The notes: generated by a model not told the origin, from the letters alone. A stretch of 49,279 nt of DNA from Leidyana gryllorum EB-2025a (GCA_048772705.1 JBLWGC010000005.1:1-49279), one strand, 5' to 3'. Numbered from the stretch's first letter, positions 29,264 through 36,739 are shown. Translations and numbers: made by a program.

Positions 29264-29279
29264 GGCGGGACTGCCCGCC
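29264..29279. other. GC-rich hairpin
   Basis: GGCGGG-ACTG-CCCGCC, a six-pair stem with a four-base loop in a stretch (29221-29340) not derived from tRNA. Confidence 0.5.
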
Positions 29280-29341
29280 GTGCACGTAGCACCCGGCTAA
29301 GTTTTGTCGATACAACTGACACATGATTCTCCAGATAAGTT

Positions 29342-29413
29342 GCCTTCTTAGCTTAGGGGCAGAGCGTTCGCTTCGTAAGCGAGAAGTCGCCGGTTCGATT
29401 CCGGCAGAAGGCT
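29342..29413 (+). tRNA. trnT-CGT: tRNA-Thr(CGT)
   Basis: Intact, loop TTCGTAA, anticodon stem TTCGC/GCGAG with one G-U. Confidence 0.94.
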
Positions 29414-29506
29414 TTCCTCACGCACTTAAGCTATTCTGACGGGTCTCTCAGTCTCGATAAGGATCTGAGAGGTTTGGAGGGGATTTGCAATGCACTTTAG
29501 ATTGGT

Positions 29507-29578
29507 TGTCCGAGCCAGGAATCGAGCCTGGGTTTGCACGGCCACAACGTGCTGTCCTAACCACTAGACGACTCGGAC
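29507..29578 (-). tRNA. trnH-GTG: tRNA-His(GTG)
   Basis: Mirror of 25124. Confidence 0.95.
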
Positions 29579-29649
29579 AAATCTTTGAGCGAGGCTGTAG
29601 AGGTAGCGAAGCATCGACCAGGATGGGATGGAACAGCCACTCCTCAACT

Positions 29650-29728
29650 TCGGGTGGGACGGAATTTACTCGTGGAATATCTGATACCACCACTACAGTC
29701 AGATACGTTACCATCTAAGCACCCTGGG
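29650..29728 (-). pseudogene. tRNA-Tyr(GTA) pseudogene with intron
   Basis: Mirror of 24979. Confidence 0.7.
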
Positions 29729-29824
29729 CCGTAAGAGTACTTCGGGGTGGCACACCGCAGCCAGAACGACATCGGCGGTCGCAGCGGAAGCCATTAACAC
29801 TCTGGAACTCAGAAGGAAAGTAAT

Positions 29825-29908
29825 GCACAGATGCCCGAGTGGTCTAAGGGGCCAGACTCAAGTTCTGGTAGGCGCAAGTCTGCATGGGTTCGAATCCCGT
29901 TCTGTGCA
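29825..29908 (+). tRNA. trnL-CAA: tRNA-Leu(CAA)
   Basis: Mirror of 24799. Preceded by a 110-bp spacer shared with 37.6 and 48.1 kb. Confidence 0.95.
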
Positions 29909-29971
29909 ACGGCGATCATCCCCAAAAAAAGCTGGAAAAGGCCACAGTCGGTTGCATGCACCCGAGTATTC

Positions 29972-30041
29972 GGCTGTTGCTCTGCTGGTATGATCCTTCC
30001 TCAGAGTGGAAGGAGTCCTGGGTTCGATTCCAGAACAGCCC
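29972..30041 (+). pseudogene. tRNA-Pro pseudogene, anticodon AGA
   Basis: Mirror of 24665. Confidence 0.75.
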
Positions 30042-30182
30042 TATTGGTCGTCGTTTGACTTGACCGGACATGTTGCCCTCAGAATCAACACAGCCACCTC
30101 GTTAGCCCGCTTCGGTGGGGCAGTCAGGGCAACTAACATCTCGAAAATCACATTTCGGCTACCTCTTCCATGTTGCAGACTG

Positions 30183-30254
30183 AGCAGTGTAGCTCAGTGG
30201 AAGAGTGTTAGGCTCATAACGCAAAGGTCCGTCGATCGAAACGACGCACTGCTA
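30183..30254 (+). tRNA. trniM-CAT: initiator tRNA-Met(CAT)
   Basis: Mirror of 24452 with the same anticodon-stem changes. Confidence 0.85.
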
Positions 30255-30302
30255 AGTGTGCGCAGAAGGGAACAGTTGCAGGATAGATTGGCTCGTGAGC
30301 CA

Positions 30303-30373
30303 AGCCTGCTGCCCGAATCGAACCGGCGACCTTTCACTTACTAAGCGAATGCTCTACCCCAAGCTAAAAAGGC
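30303..30373 (-). tRNA. tRNA-Thr(AGT), worn
   Basis: Mirror of 24333. Confidence 0.7.
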
Positions 30374-30504
30374 AATGTTGACTGGACATCACGCGTGAGG
30401 AGTCCCTATTGACGGAAGTTACTGAAGCACATTGTTCCACCACTCAACACTCCCACTGCTCCACCCACCGGCAAATAGGGTGTAACTAAGTTGAGAGCTT
30501 CCTT

Positions 30505-30577
30505 GCCGCCCTAGCTCAGTCGGTAGAGCGCAAGACTTTTAATCTTGCAGTCGCGGGTTCGAGGCCCGCGGACGGTG
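30505..30577 (+). tRNA. trnK-TTT: tRNA-Lys(TTT)
   Basis: Mirror of 24131. T loop TTCGAGG. Confidence 0.92.
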
Positions 30578-30637
30578 CAAATCAATGTCTCTGGGAGTAG
30601 GAATGGAACCGTTGCCTACAAGCACACTCAGCTGGAT

Positions 30638-30710
30638 TTCCACTGCCGGGACTTGAACCCGGATCGTGCGGGTGAGAGCCGCATATCCTAGCCACTTAGA
30701 CTACAGTGGA
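30638..30710 (-). tRNA. trnE-CTC: tRNA-Glu(CTC)
   Basis: Fully paired, forming the Lys/Glu pair. Confidence 0.95.
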
Positions 30711-30842
30711 CAACTCCCTCAGCTGCAGCTTTAGCCGAGAGCCGTACCCTCGTGACAAGACGTGGTCTACAACAAAGGGGTTGCAGAATCCTGCGGTAGA
30801 AAGCGGAGGGTCTCTTTACTGACCTCTGAAACATTGTCGCTG

Positions 30843-30915
30843 GGTCTTGTAGCTCGGTCGGCAGAGCGTGTGGCTGTTAACCACAAACCCGCCGGTTCGA
30901 AACCTGCCAGGACCG
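30843..30915 (+). tRNA. trnN-GTT: tRNA-Asn(GTT)
   Basis: Loop CTGTTAA. Variable loop ACCCG instead of AGTCG and one T-stem wobble. Confidence 0.93.
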
Positions 30916-30959
30916 GTTTTAGAGGCACCCTAGACACTGACTGCGCTGCTCTCCCAATG

Positions 30960-31018
30960 GCACTTGTGGTCTGCGACCCTTCAAAGATGTAAGGTTGGGT
31001 TTGGCTCCCGCCACGTAC
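30960..31018 (+). pseudogene. tRNA-Gly-derived element, anticodon TCA
   Basis: The clearest copy: GCACTTGTGGTCTGCGACC followed by TTCAAAG. Confidence 0.6.
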
Positions 31019-31033
31019 AGCCGTAGCGTACTT

Positions 31034-31106
31034 TGGACGACCTGGGCATCGATCCCAGTACCTCTCGCATGCTAAGCGAGCGCTCTACCATTTGAGCTAG
31101 TCGCCC
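31034..31106 (-). tRNA. trnA-AGC: tRNA-Ala(AGC)
   Basis: Acceptor GGGCGAC/GTCGTCC keeps G3:U70. Loop TTAGCAT. Confidence 0.93.
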
Positions 31107-31189
31107 ATTGAGCAAACCCCAGTACATCCAGTTCTTTTTTACATGGTATGACCAGTCTCTCCACTTTGCACAAACGAAGCCACGCAGGA

Positions 31190-31262
31190 AACGGCTGGAG
31201 GGACCCGAATACTCAACCTTCGCCTTAGGAGGGCAACGCGCTATGCATTGCGGCACAACCGC
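31190..31262 (-). tRNA. trnR-CCT: tRNA-Arg(CCT)
   Basis: Single copy reading AGG. Acceptor GCGGTTG/CAGCCGT and anticodon stem TTGCC/GGCGA pair fully, loop CTCCTAA. The T stem GAGTA/CCCTC has two mismatches and the D stem one. Confidence 0.7.
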
Positions 31263-31343
31263 ATTCGCAACCCATCCACCGAGCTGCCCCAAGGTGTCTC
31301 GTCTTACACCTAACTAGTATCGAGATGACCGAAGCTTGTCTAT

Positions 31344-31416
31344 GGTGCGGTGGCCTAATGGATAGGGCATCGGTCTTCGGAACCGGGAGTTGTGGGTTCG
31401 AGTCCCATCCGCATCA
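31344..31416 (+). tRNA. trnR-TCG: tRNA-Arg(TCG)
   Basis: Reads CGA/CGG. Acceptor GGTGCGG/CCGCATC, D arm GCCTAATGGATAGGGC, stem TCGGT/ACCGG with loop CTTCGGA, T arm GTGGGTTCGAGTCCCAT. Confidence 0.95.
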
Positions 31417-31514
31417 TAGCCTCTCACGCGAAAGACGTTCCGCAAGCTTGCTTGCCGCGCATGTCGAGTTGGAGTGCTCCTGATATGATTTTCCTTCCAG
31501 AGTGCCTCTGAAAC

Positions 31515-31587
31515 CGGTCCTGGCAGGTTTCGAACCTGCGACTTTGTGGTTAACAGCCACACGCTCTGCCGACTGAGCTACAAGACC
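31515..31587 (-). tRNA. trnN-GTT: tRNA-Asn(GTT)
   Basis: Consensus copy, loop CTGTTAA. Starts an Asn, Glu, Lys, Thr run parallel to 23810-24403. Confidence 0.96.
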
Positions 31588-31706
31588 CAGCTACAATGTT
31601 TCAGAGGTTAGTATAGAGATCCTCCCTTATTCTACCGCAGGATTCTGCAATCACGTCTTGTCAAGAGGGTACGGCTCTCGGCTAAAGCTGCAGCTGAGGG
31701 AGTTGT

Positions 31707-31779
31707 CCACTGTAGTCTAAGTGGCTAGGATATGCGGCTCTCACCCGCACGATCCGGGTTCAAGTCCCGGCAGTGGAAA
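31707..31779 (+). tRNA. trnE-CTC: tRNA-Glu(CTC)
   Basis: Consensus copy. Confidence 0.96.
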
Positions 31780-31838
31780 TCCAGCTGAGTGTGCTTGTAG
31801 GCAACGGTTCCATTCCTACTCCCAGAGACATTGATTTG

Positions 31839-31911
31839 CACCGCCCGCGGGGCTCGAACCCGCGACTGCAAGATTAAAAGTCTTGCGCTCTACCGACTGA
31901 GCTAGGGCGGC
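31839..31911 (-). tRNA. trnK-TTT: tRNA-Lys(TTT)
   Basis: Consensus copy, GCCGCCC/GGGCGGT. Confidence 0.96.
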
Positions 31912-32038
31912 AAGGAAGCTCTAAACTTAGTTACACCCTCTTTGCCGTTGGGTGGAGCAGTGGAAGGATTGACTGGTGGAACAATGTGCTCAGTAACTGC
32001 CGTCAATAGTGACTGATGGGTGATTACCAGCTGATATT

Positions 32039-32110
32039 GCCTTCTAAGCTTAGGGGCAGAGCATTCGCTTAGTAAGCGAAAGGTCGCCGGTTCGATTCCG
32101 GCAGAAGGCT
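32039..32110 (+). tRNA. trnT-AGT: tRNA-Thr(AGT)
   Basis: One base change at position 8 (AAGCTTAGG). Confidence 0.93.
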
Positions 32111-32151
32111 TGACTGCATCGACTGGGCACCAGCTCCAATCATCGTAGCTG

Positions 32152-32224
32152 AGCCTCGTAGCTCAGCCAGCAGAGAGTAAGTCTCTTAGCCACAAAGTCG
32201 CAGGTTTGGGACCTGCCAGTACCT
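32152..32224 (+). pseudogene. tRNA-Asn-derived pseudogene
   Basis: See 10560. T loop reads TTTGGGA. Confidence 0.55.
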
Positions 32225-32295
32225 GAGGCACCCACAGGGGGCCAGACCAGCTGAGACAAAATCTGAGTTGCAGCAGCTGTGAGGGGCTGGAACTG

Positions 32296-32367
32296 CTCTG
32301 AGACCGGGAATCGAACCCGGGTCTTCCGAGTGAGAGGCGGAAATACTAACCACTATACTATCTCAAA
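32296..32367 (-). tRNA. tRNA-Asp body with Glu anticodon CTC
   Basis: The loop is CTCTCAC in place of CTGTCAC (G34 to C34). The acceptor TTTGAGA/TCTCAGA differs from the family at both strands yet every pair still forms, so pairing was kept while sequence moved. D and T arms are standard Asp, with one anticodon-stem mismatch. Would read GAG. Confidence 0.78.
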
Positions 32368-32461
32368 TGCTCTGAATACGCCGGCCTCCAACCCCAAAAG
32401 TTCTTCCATTATGAGATTCCAAGCACAGAAAACGCGTGGAGCGGCGAGCCAACAACATCCC

Positions 32462-32518
32462 GGCAAGATGGCCGATTTGTCTAAGGCGCTGTGCTCAGAC
32501 CGCAGTCCGACAGGGCGA
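32462..32518 (+). pseudogene. tRNA-Leu(CAG) lacking T arm
   Basis: Acceptor strand, D arm and anticodon arm (loop CTCAGAC) are fine. The normal T arm is replaced by GGGTTGAGCCTTTCGAACCC. Same join at 38765, 44086(-) and 47118(-), always before Tyr. Confidence 0.75.
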
Positions 32519-32561
32519 AGATCTGGGGTTGAGCCTTTCGAACCCCGGAGCAGTTGGACGG

Positions 32562-32641
32562 CCGGGGGTAGCTCAGTTGGTAGAGCATCTGACTGTAGTG
32601 CTGGCATCAGATAGTCGGCGGTTCGATTCCGTCCCACCGGA
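32562..32641 (+). tRNA. trnY-GTA: tRNA-Tyr(GTA) with 7-nt intron
   Basis: Reads UAC/UAU. C1:G72, D arm GCTCAGTTGGTAGAGC, anticodon stem TCTGA/TCAGA, loop CTGTAG plus intron TGCTGGC plus A38, T arm GGCGGTTCGATTCCGTC, discriminator A. One acceptor mismatch (G5, A68) shared by all copies. The intron is among the shortest plausible for splicing. Confidence 0.93.
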
Positions 32642-32723
32642 AGTAGAGTGGTGATTGGCAAAGTACTAGACAGCGTTGATAGGCCAACCAGACTACTCTG
32701 GCGAGGGTTCCATCTATGTAGTT

Positions 32724-32795
32724 CGGATGGGCTGAGAATCGATCCCGGAACCTTTCGTATACCCAGCACCGTTTCATCGTCTGGGCTAGCCTCCC
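32724..32795 (-). pseudogene. tRNA-Ala-derived element, anticodon GGT
   Basis: Relative of 2434 with the loop changed to TGGGTAT and one base lost. Confidence 0.6.
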
Positions 32796-32884
32796 TCTGT
32801 GCCTACCTCATGGCATTGAGTGATACTCCACATAGTGAGACGAGTCTCTCGACTGTACCCAGCGGGTTGAACCACCGGCTAGGC

Positions 32885-32956
32885 GGCTGTTTGGTCTAGT
32901 GGTATGATCCTTCCTTAGGGTGGAAGGAGTCCTGGGTTCGATCCCCAGAACAGCCC
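32885..32956 (+). tRNA. trnP-AGG: tRNA-Pro(AGG)
   Basis: T loop TTCGATC, otherwise consensus. Confidence 0.93.
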
Positions 32957-33090
32957 TCTTGGTTGTCGGTTGACCCGATGGGATAAGCAGGTTTTAGAAG
33001 TAACACAGCCACCTCGTTACCACTTCGGCACTCAAGGCAATTAACATCTCAAAAATCGCATTTCGGCTCCCTCTTCCATGGTGCAGACTG

Positions 33091-33162
33091 AGCAGTGTAG
33101 CTCAGTGGAAGAGTGTTGGGCTCATAACCCAAAGGTCCGTCGATCGAAACGACGCACTGCTA
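33091..33162 (+). tRNA. trniM-CAT: initiator tRNA-Met(CAT)
   Basis: Consensus copy. Confidence 0.95.
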
Positions 33163-33211
33163 AGTGTGCGCAGGAGGGAAACAGTTATAGAATTGACTGG
33201 GTCGTGAGCAA

Positions 33212-33275
33212 AGCCTTCTGGCGGAATCGAGCCGGCGCTTACGAAGCGAACGCTCTGCCCCTAAGCTTAGAAGGC
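33212..33275 (-). pseudogene. tRNA-Thr(CGT) with 8-nt deletion
   Basis: 64 nt. The 3' anticodon stem and variable loop are missing. Identical deletion at 43268 and 46363. Confidence 0.8.
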
Positions 33276-33363
33276 AATGTAAGTCGGAGATAACGAAGCG
33301 ATGGCTATTGACGGAGATTGCTGGGCACTTTGCTCAAGTATTCCACTGACTTCAACCCCTGAC

Positions 33364-33431
33364 TTCCACCGGACTTGAGTCCGGAGCTTGCGGGTGAGGC
33401 CGCATATCCTAGCCACTCAGACTACAGTGAA
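33364..33431 (-). pseudogene. tRNA-Glu(CTC) pseudogene
   Basis: Six-base anticodon loop, truncated 3' acceptor strand and altered D arm. Mirror 36804 is complete. Confidence 0.75.
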
Positions 33432-33497
33432 CAACAATCCACAGCGAAGGCAGCTAGAGTCAGCCAAATCATCGAAGTAAAGTGCTGAGCATTTGGC

Positions 33498-33570
33498 TAC
33501 CTACGGCGAGATTCGAACTCGCCACCTTTGGACTAGAAGTCCAACGCGCTATCCATTACGCCACGTAGGC
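33498..33570 (-). tRNA. trnR-TCT: tRNA-Arg(TCT)
   Basis: Reads AGA/AGG. Stem TTGGA/TCCAA with loop CTTCTAG, acceptor GCCTACG/CGTAGGT, T arm GCGAGTTCGAATCTCGC. Confidence 0.92.
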
Positions 33571-33659
33571 CGCGGCTTTTCGACTAGATTGAGATAACAA
33601 CATTCACATTTTTGGACCACGCGCCAGCCGTTTCTCTGCAGCCAAAGTTGCATGGAGTT

Positions 33660-33732
33660 TGGACGACCTGGGTATCGATCCCAGTACCTCTCGCATGCAA
33701 AGCGAGCGCTCTACCATCTGAGCTAGCCGCCC
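33660..33732 (-). tRNA. trnA-TGC: tRNA-Ala(TGC)
   Basis: Fully paired. Confidence 0.95.
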
Positions 33733-33788
33733 AGACGCACAGATAAGGGGCTATCGCATCCAGTGGCTGACCAAGCGCCCATACAACG

Positions 33789-33832
33789 GCTGTCGAGAAC
33801 CAGATTCGAGCTCACGCCCTTTCGGGCTGCGG
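33789..33832 (-). pseudogene. tRNA-Leu 3' half fused to tRNA-Arg
   Basis: Degraded T arm and variable arm of Leu run through GCTGCGGCCTAA, a stretch shared by Leu (minus) and Arg (plus), into the Arg gene. Confidence 0.7.
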
Positions 33833-33895
33833 CCTAATGGATAGGGCATCGGTCTTCGGAACCGGGAGTTGTGGGTTCGAGTCCCATCCGCATCA
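33826..33895 (+). tRNA. tRNA-Arg(TCG), 5' end replaced at fusion
   Basis: From the D arm on it equals 31344. The acceptor strand GCTGCGG comes from the Leu side, with one mismatch and loss of three bases at positions 8-10. Confidence 0.75.
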
Positions 33896-33983
33896 TAGCC
33901 TCTCACTCGGAAGACATTCCGTTTCGACCGAGGCAGGCTTGCTAGCTGTATGGGGAGCCACTGCCGCGCATGTCGAGTTGAAG

Positions 33984-34044
33984 TGCTAGTGGTATATTTT
34001 TTCCTCGCTTGGGGGAGTGTTCGATTCGATTCCCGAACAGTCCG
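33984..34044 (+). pseudogene. tRNA-Pro lacking 5' end, anticodon GGG
   Basis: D loop, decayed anticodon arm (CTCGCTTGGGGGAG), T loop and acceptor tail. Confidence 0.6.
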
Positions 34045-34118
34045 TTTTTTGTAGGTTGCATACAGCTCGACGCAGAAATAGCCCGAATCTCTCGGGGTGT
34101 TGCGGCTCTTTCGCAATT

Positions 34119-34189
34119 GCACTTGTGGTCTAAGGGTAAGATGCGACCCTTCCAAGGTCGTAACCCGGGTTCGAGTCCCGGCAGGTGCA
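34119..34189 (+). tRNA. trnG-TCC: tRNA-Gly(TCC)
   Basis: Consensus copy. Confidence 0.95.
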
Positions 34190-34253
34190 GCCGTATGTAG
34201 CTCGAACGACGGTCTATCAGTGAACTTGGGGGACCGACTGCCTATTCAACGGC

Positions 34254-34333
34254 TGACAAGAGTGGGATACGAACCAACGCCCTTTCGGACCGCGGCTTGC
34301 ACACGTGCCCTCAGACCACTCGGCCATGTTGCC
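34254..34333 (-). tRNA. tRNA-Leu, anticodon CAA in CAG-type body, worn
   Basis: Loop TGCAAGC has G33 in place of U33. Acceptor GGCAACA and T loop TTCGTAT have changes. The Leu 5' fragments at 12743, 15687 and 27066 derive from this type. Confidence 0.65.
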
Positions 34334-34427
34334 AGCTCGGTGACGCTCCCGCCAACCACGCGTTTCCTCTCTGTGGAAGCAGATCCGGGGTGCTCCGAGG
34401 TGCCAGACTCGAGATCCGGTGTAAGAT

Positions 34428-34478
34428 TGGACGACCCGGGTACCGACCCATGCGCAGCGAGCGCTTTACCATTCGGGC
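34428..34478 (-). pseudogene. tRNA-Ala(CGC) truncated
   Basis: Acceptor tail and loop TGCGCAT are kept. The T stem is collapsed and the 5' end abuts a Leu fragment. Confidence 0.65.
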
Positions 34479-34535
34479 TGACAAGAGTGGGATTCGAACC
34501 CACGCCCTTTCGGACTGCGGCCTGAACACAGCGCC
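34479..34535 (-). pseudogene. tRNA-Leu(CAG) 3' part
   Basis: Acceptor tail, T arm, variable arm and anticodon loop TTCAGGC. The D arm and 5' strand are missing. Confidence 0.8.
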
Positions 34536-34578
34536 TTCATATGTATTTAAATACCGGCAGGTGCAGCCGTACGAGGTT

Positions 34579-34651
34579 TGGACGACCTGGGTATCGATCC
34601 CAGTACCTCTCGCATGCGAAGCGAGCGCTATACCATTTGAGCTAGCCGCCC
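34579..34651 (-). tRNA. trnA-CGC: tRNA-Ala(CGC)
   Basis: As 7223 with a cleaner T arm. Confidence 0.94.
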
Positions 34652-34740
34652 CGTGTGCAGACCCCATAGCATTCAGTGGTTCTTGACATATTTGGACGAG
34701 TCTCTCGACTGTACCCAGCGGGTTGAACCACCGGCTAGGC

Positions 34741-34812
34741 GGCTGTTTGGTCTAGTGGTATGATCCTTCCTTAGGGTGGAAGGAGTCCTGGGTTCGATTC
34801 CCAGAACAGCCC
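34741..34812 (+). tRNA. trnP-AGG: tRNA-Pro(AGG)
   Basis: Consensus. Opens a module (Pro, Arg, His relic, Lys, Glu, Ser, Gly) shared with 7.4 and 39.2 kb. Confidence 0.95.
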
Positions 34813-34913
34813 GTCTGATAGTTGTTGACGCAACAAGGCACTCGACCCATCCCGGACAGCTAAGACAGGATCTGAGTTGTGGAATCAACAGGCTGCAACC
34901 CGGCCATTCGTCC

Positions 34914-34986
34914 AGACGCTACTGGGACTCGAACCCAGAATCCCCGGTTCCGTAGACCGATGCCATATCCATTAGGCCATAGCGCC
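34914..34986 (-). tRNA. trnR-ACG: tRNA-Arg(ACG)
   Basis: Same sequence as 53. Confidence 0.95.
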
Positions 34987-35106
34987 GACTAGTGGAGCGT
35001 CAAATGGGAGTGTGTAGCGATCAAGACAGGACATGGGCAGCTACGCCCGATGATGGGTGTGGACAGACTTCACCCACATCTCCCATTCGAGACATCGGGG
35101 ACATAC

Positions 35107-35179
35107 TATCCAAGCCAGGATTCGGGCCTGGGTATGCACGGCCACAACTTGCTGTTGTAAGCACCTAGACGACCCGGAC
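35107..35179 (-). pseudogene. tRNA-His(GTG) pseudogene
   Basis: Same as 7745. Confidence 0.75.
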
Positions 35180-35255
35180 AATCTTCAAGTGAGGCTGGTG
35201 GGTACCAAAGCCACTTAAGATGTCGGGCTATCGGGGTTTGTGTCCTTGCATTCCT

Positions 35256-35328
35256 GCCGCCCTAGCTCAGTCGGTAGAGCGCAAGACTCTTAATCTTGCA
35301 GTCGCGGGTTCGAGCCCCGCGGGCGGTG
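35256..35328 (+). tRNA. trnK-CTT: tRNA-Lys(CTT)
   Basis: Same as 5367. Confidence 0.96.
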
Positions 35329-35388
35329 TGCATCTATTTCCCTGGGAGTAAGAATGGAACTGTTGCCTACAAGCACACTCAGCTGGAG

Positions 35389-35461
35389 TTCCACTGCCGG
35401 GACTTGAACCCGGATCGTGCGGTTGAGAGCCGCATATCCTAGCCACTTAGACTACAGTGGA
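35389..35461 (-). tRNA. trnE-CTC: tRNA-Glu(CTC)
   Basis: Loop CTCTCAA. The acceptor is sound here, unlike in the 8.0- and 39.8-kb copies, which read TTC. Confidence 0.93.
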
Positions 35462-35547
35462 CGAGTCACAACAGTTGCACTGACGAATGAGGCGCCAGAG
35501 AACTGTGAGTCGGTCTCAGATTGGAAGTTCACCTAGGTTTGGCGGGT

Positions 35548-35619
35548 GGGCGGCTATCTCAAGTGGTAGAGCGGTGACTTGGCAGGCAAGAGGTCAGTTT
35601 AGACACCTATCAATGCCGC
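35548..35619 (+). pseudogene. tRNA-Ala-like 5' half
   Basis: Duplicate of 5659. Confidence 0.5.
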
Positions 35620-35679
35620 AGGACAGGCTGAACATGGGGGCATTTGGTCACTCCTCGCGGCATGTCGAATTTGACAGCT

Positions 35680-35761
35680 GGCAACTTGCCCGAGTGGTTA
35701 AGGGGGTAGACTTGAAACCTACTGGGCGTGGCCCACGCTGGTTCAAATCCAGCAATTGTCG
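35680..35761 (+). tRNA. trnS-TGA: tRNA-Ser(TGA)
   Basis: Loop CTTGAAA. Variable arm and acceptor each carry a change (AATTGTC). Confidence 0.88.
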
Positions 35762-35842
35762 TGCGATCTGATTGAAGGGCAGACAACAACTCACTCCTGA
35801 AACCCCAGAATGGTGCCTCAATCAGCCATCTGACATCTTCTC

Positions 35843-35913
35843 TGCATCTGCCGGGAATCGAACCTGGGTCGTCTCGGTGGCAACGACACAGTCTACCACT
35901 AAACCACAGATGC
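35843..35913 (-). tRNA. trnG-GCC: tRNA-Gly(GCC)
   Basis: Loop TTGCCAC, one anticodon-stem mismatch, D-loop change. Confidence 0.85.
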
Positions 35914-36051
35914 GTGACATCTCCATTCCTGAATACAAAGCGAAGGGTCTTAAAACTAGTCCAGGCCGTCCAACTTAGGTACATAAAAACCAGGCTCATC
36001 GGATACGTGGTTCCAGAGACACACGCCCCTTTCGCAGTCCGGAAGCTCCGT

Positions 36052-36121
36052 GCAGTCATCCAGTGGTCACGACGTCTGTTTAACACGCAGAAGGTCCCGA
36101 GTTCCATCCTCGGTGGCTGTA
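36052..36121 (+). tRNA. tRNA-Val(AAC), short D arm
   Basis: Loop TTAACAC. Three D-arm bases missing as at 6170, T loop TTCCATC. Confidence 0.75.
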
Positions 36122-36173
36122 ACACGCATCGTTCAGGTGAGCATCACGAAATCTAGAGCGGAAGACGATCCAT

Positions 36174-36267
36174 CTCCGAGACCGGGAATCGAACCCGGGT
36201 CTTCCGGGAATCGAACCCGGGTCTTCCGCGTGACAGGCGGAAATACTAACCACTACACTATCTCGGA
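36174..36267 (-). tRNA. tRNA-Asp(GTC) with duplicated T arm
   Basis: 94 nt. A 22-bp unit holding the whole T arm plus variable-loop bases is repeated exactly (36182-36203 and 36204-36225). All other arms are intact, so the transcript could fold with either T arm and leave the second as an insertion. Two B boxes are present. Confidence 0.88.
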
Positions 36268-36361
36268 CGTTCTGAACACGCCTGCCTCCGACCCCAAAAG
36301 TCCTTCCATTTTGAGATTTCAAGCACAGAAAACGCGTGGAGCGGCAAGCCAACAACATCCC

Positions 36362-36444
36362 GGCAAGATGGCCGAGTGCTCGAAGGCCCTGTGTGCAGGT
36401 CGCAGTCCGAACGGGCCCCGTGGGTTCGAATCCCAGTCTTGTCA
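36362..36444 (+). tRNA. tRNA-Leu(CAG) with G33
   Basis: Loop TGCAGGT lacks U33. The variable arm is three bases longer and one T-stem pair is lost. Confidence 0.75.
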
Positions 36445-36504
36445 GCCATGGTATCGGCACTCCGTCAGCCACTGGATGAAATAGGTCTTCCATGTTGTAC
36501 GCAT

Positions 36505-36577
36505 GGGCGGCTAGATCAGATGGTGGAGCGCTCGCTGTGCATGTGAGAGGTACTGGGATCGACAGCCAGGTCGTCCA
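36505..36577 (+). tRNA. tRNA-Ala(TGC) with G33
   Basis: Loop TGTGCAT. D stem and T loop have changes. G3:U70 is kept. Confidence 0.75.
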
Positions 36578-36666
36578 AACTCCATGCAACTTTGGCTGCA
36601 GAGAAACGGCTGGCGCGTGGTCCAAAAATGTGAATGTTGTTATTTCAATCTAGTCGAAGAGCCGCG

Positions 36667-36739
36667 GCCTACGTGGCGCAATGGATAGCGCGTTGGACTT
36701 CTAATCCAAAGGTTGCGAGTTCGAGTCTCGCCGTAGGTA
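36667..36739 (+). tRNA. trnR-TCT: tRNA-Arg(TCT)
   Basis: Mirror of 33498, loop CTTCTAA. Confidence 0.95.

Larger units (their letters stand above)
29325..31106. repeat. Inverted repeat, right arm
   Basis: Mirror of 23622-25380. The loop between arms holds the 25.4-29.3 kb genes. Confidence 0.9.
32462..33275. repeat. Inverted duplication with 46363-47176
   Basis: Leu fragment, Tyr, Ala-derived element, Pro, iMet and deleted Thr are mirrored, with coordinates summing to 79638. Confidence 0.9.
33212..33732. repeat. Inverted duplication with 36505-37033
   Basis: Thr, Glu, Arg(TCT) and Ala are mirrored (sums about 70237). Confidence 0.85.

Noticed and set aside
23622-31106. CRISPR array or regular tandem satellite
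   Set aside because: Repeats are tRNA genes of different isotypes with irregular spacing and both orientations.
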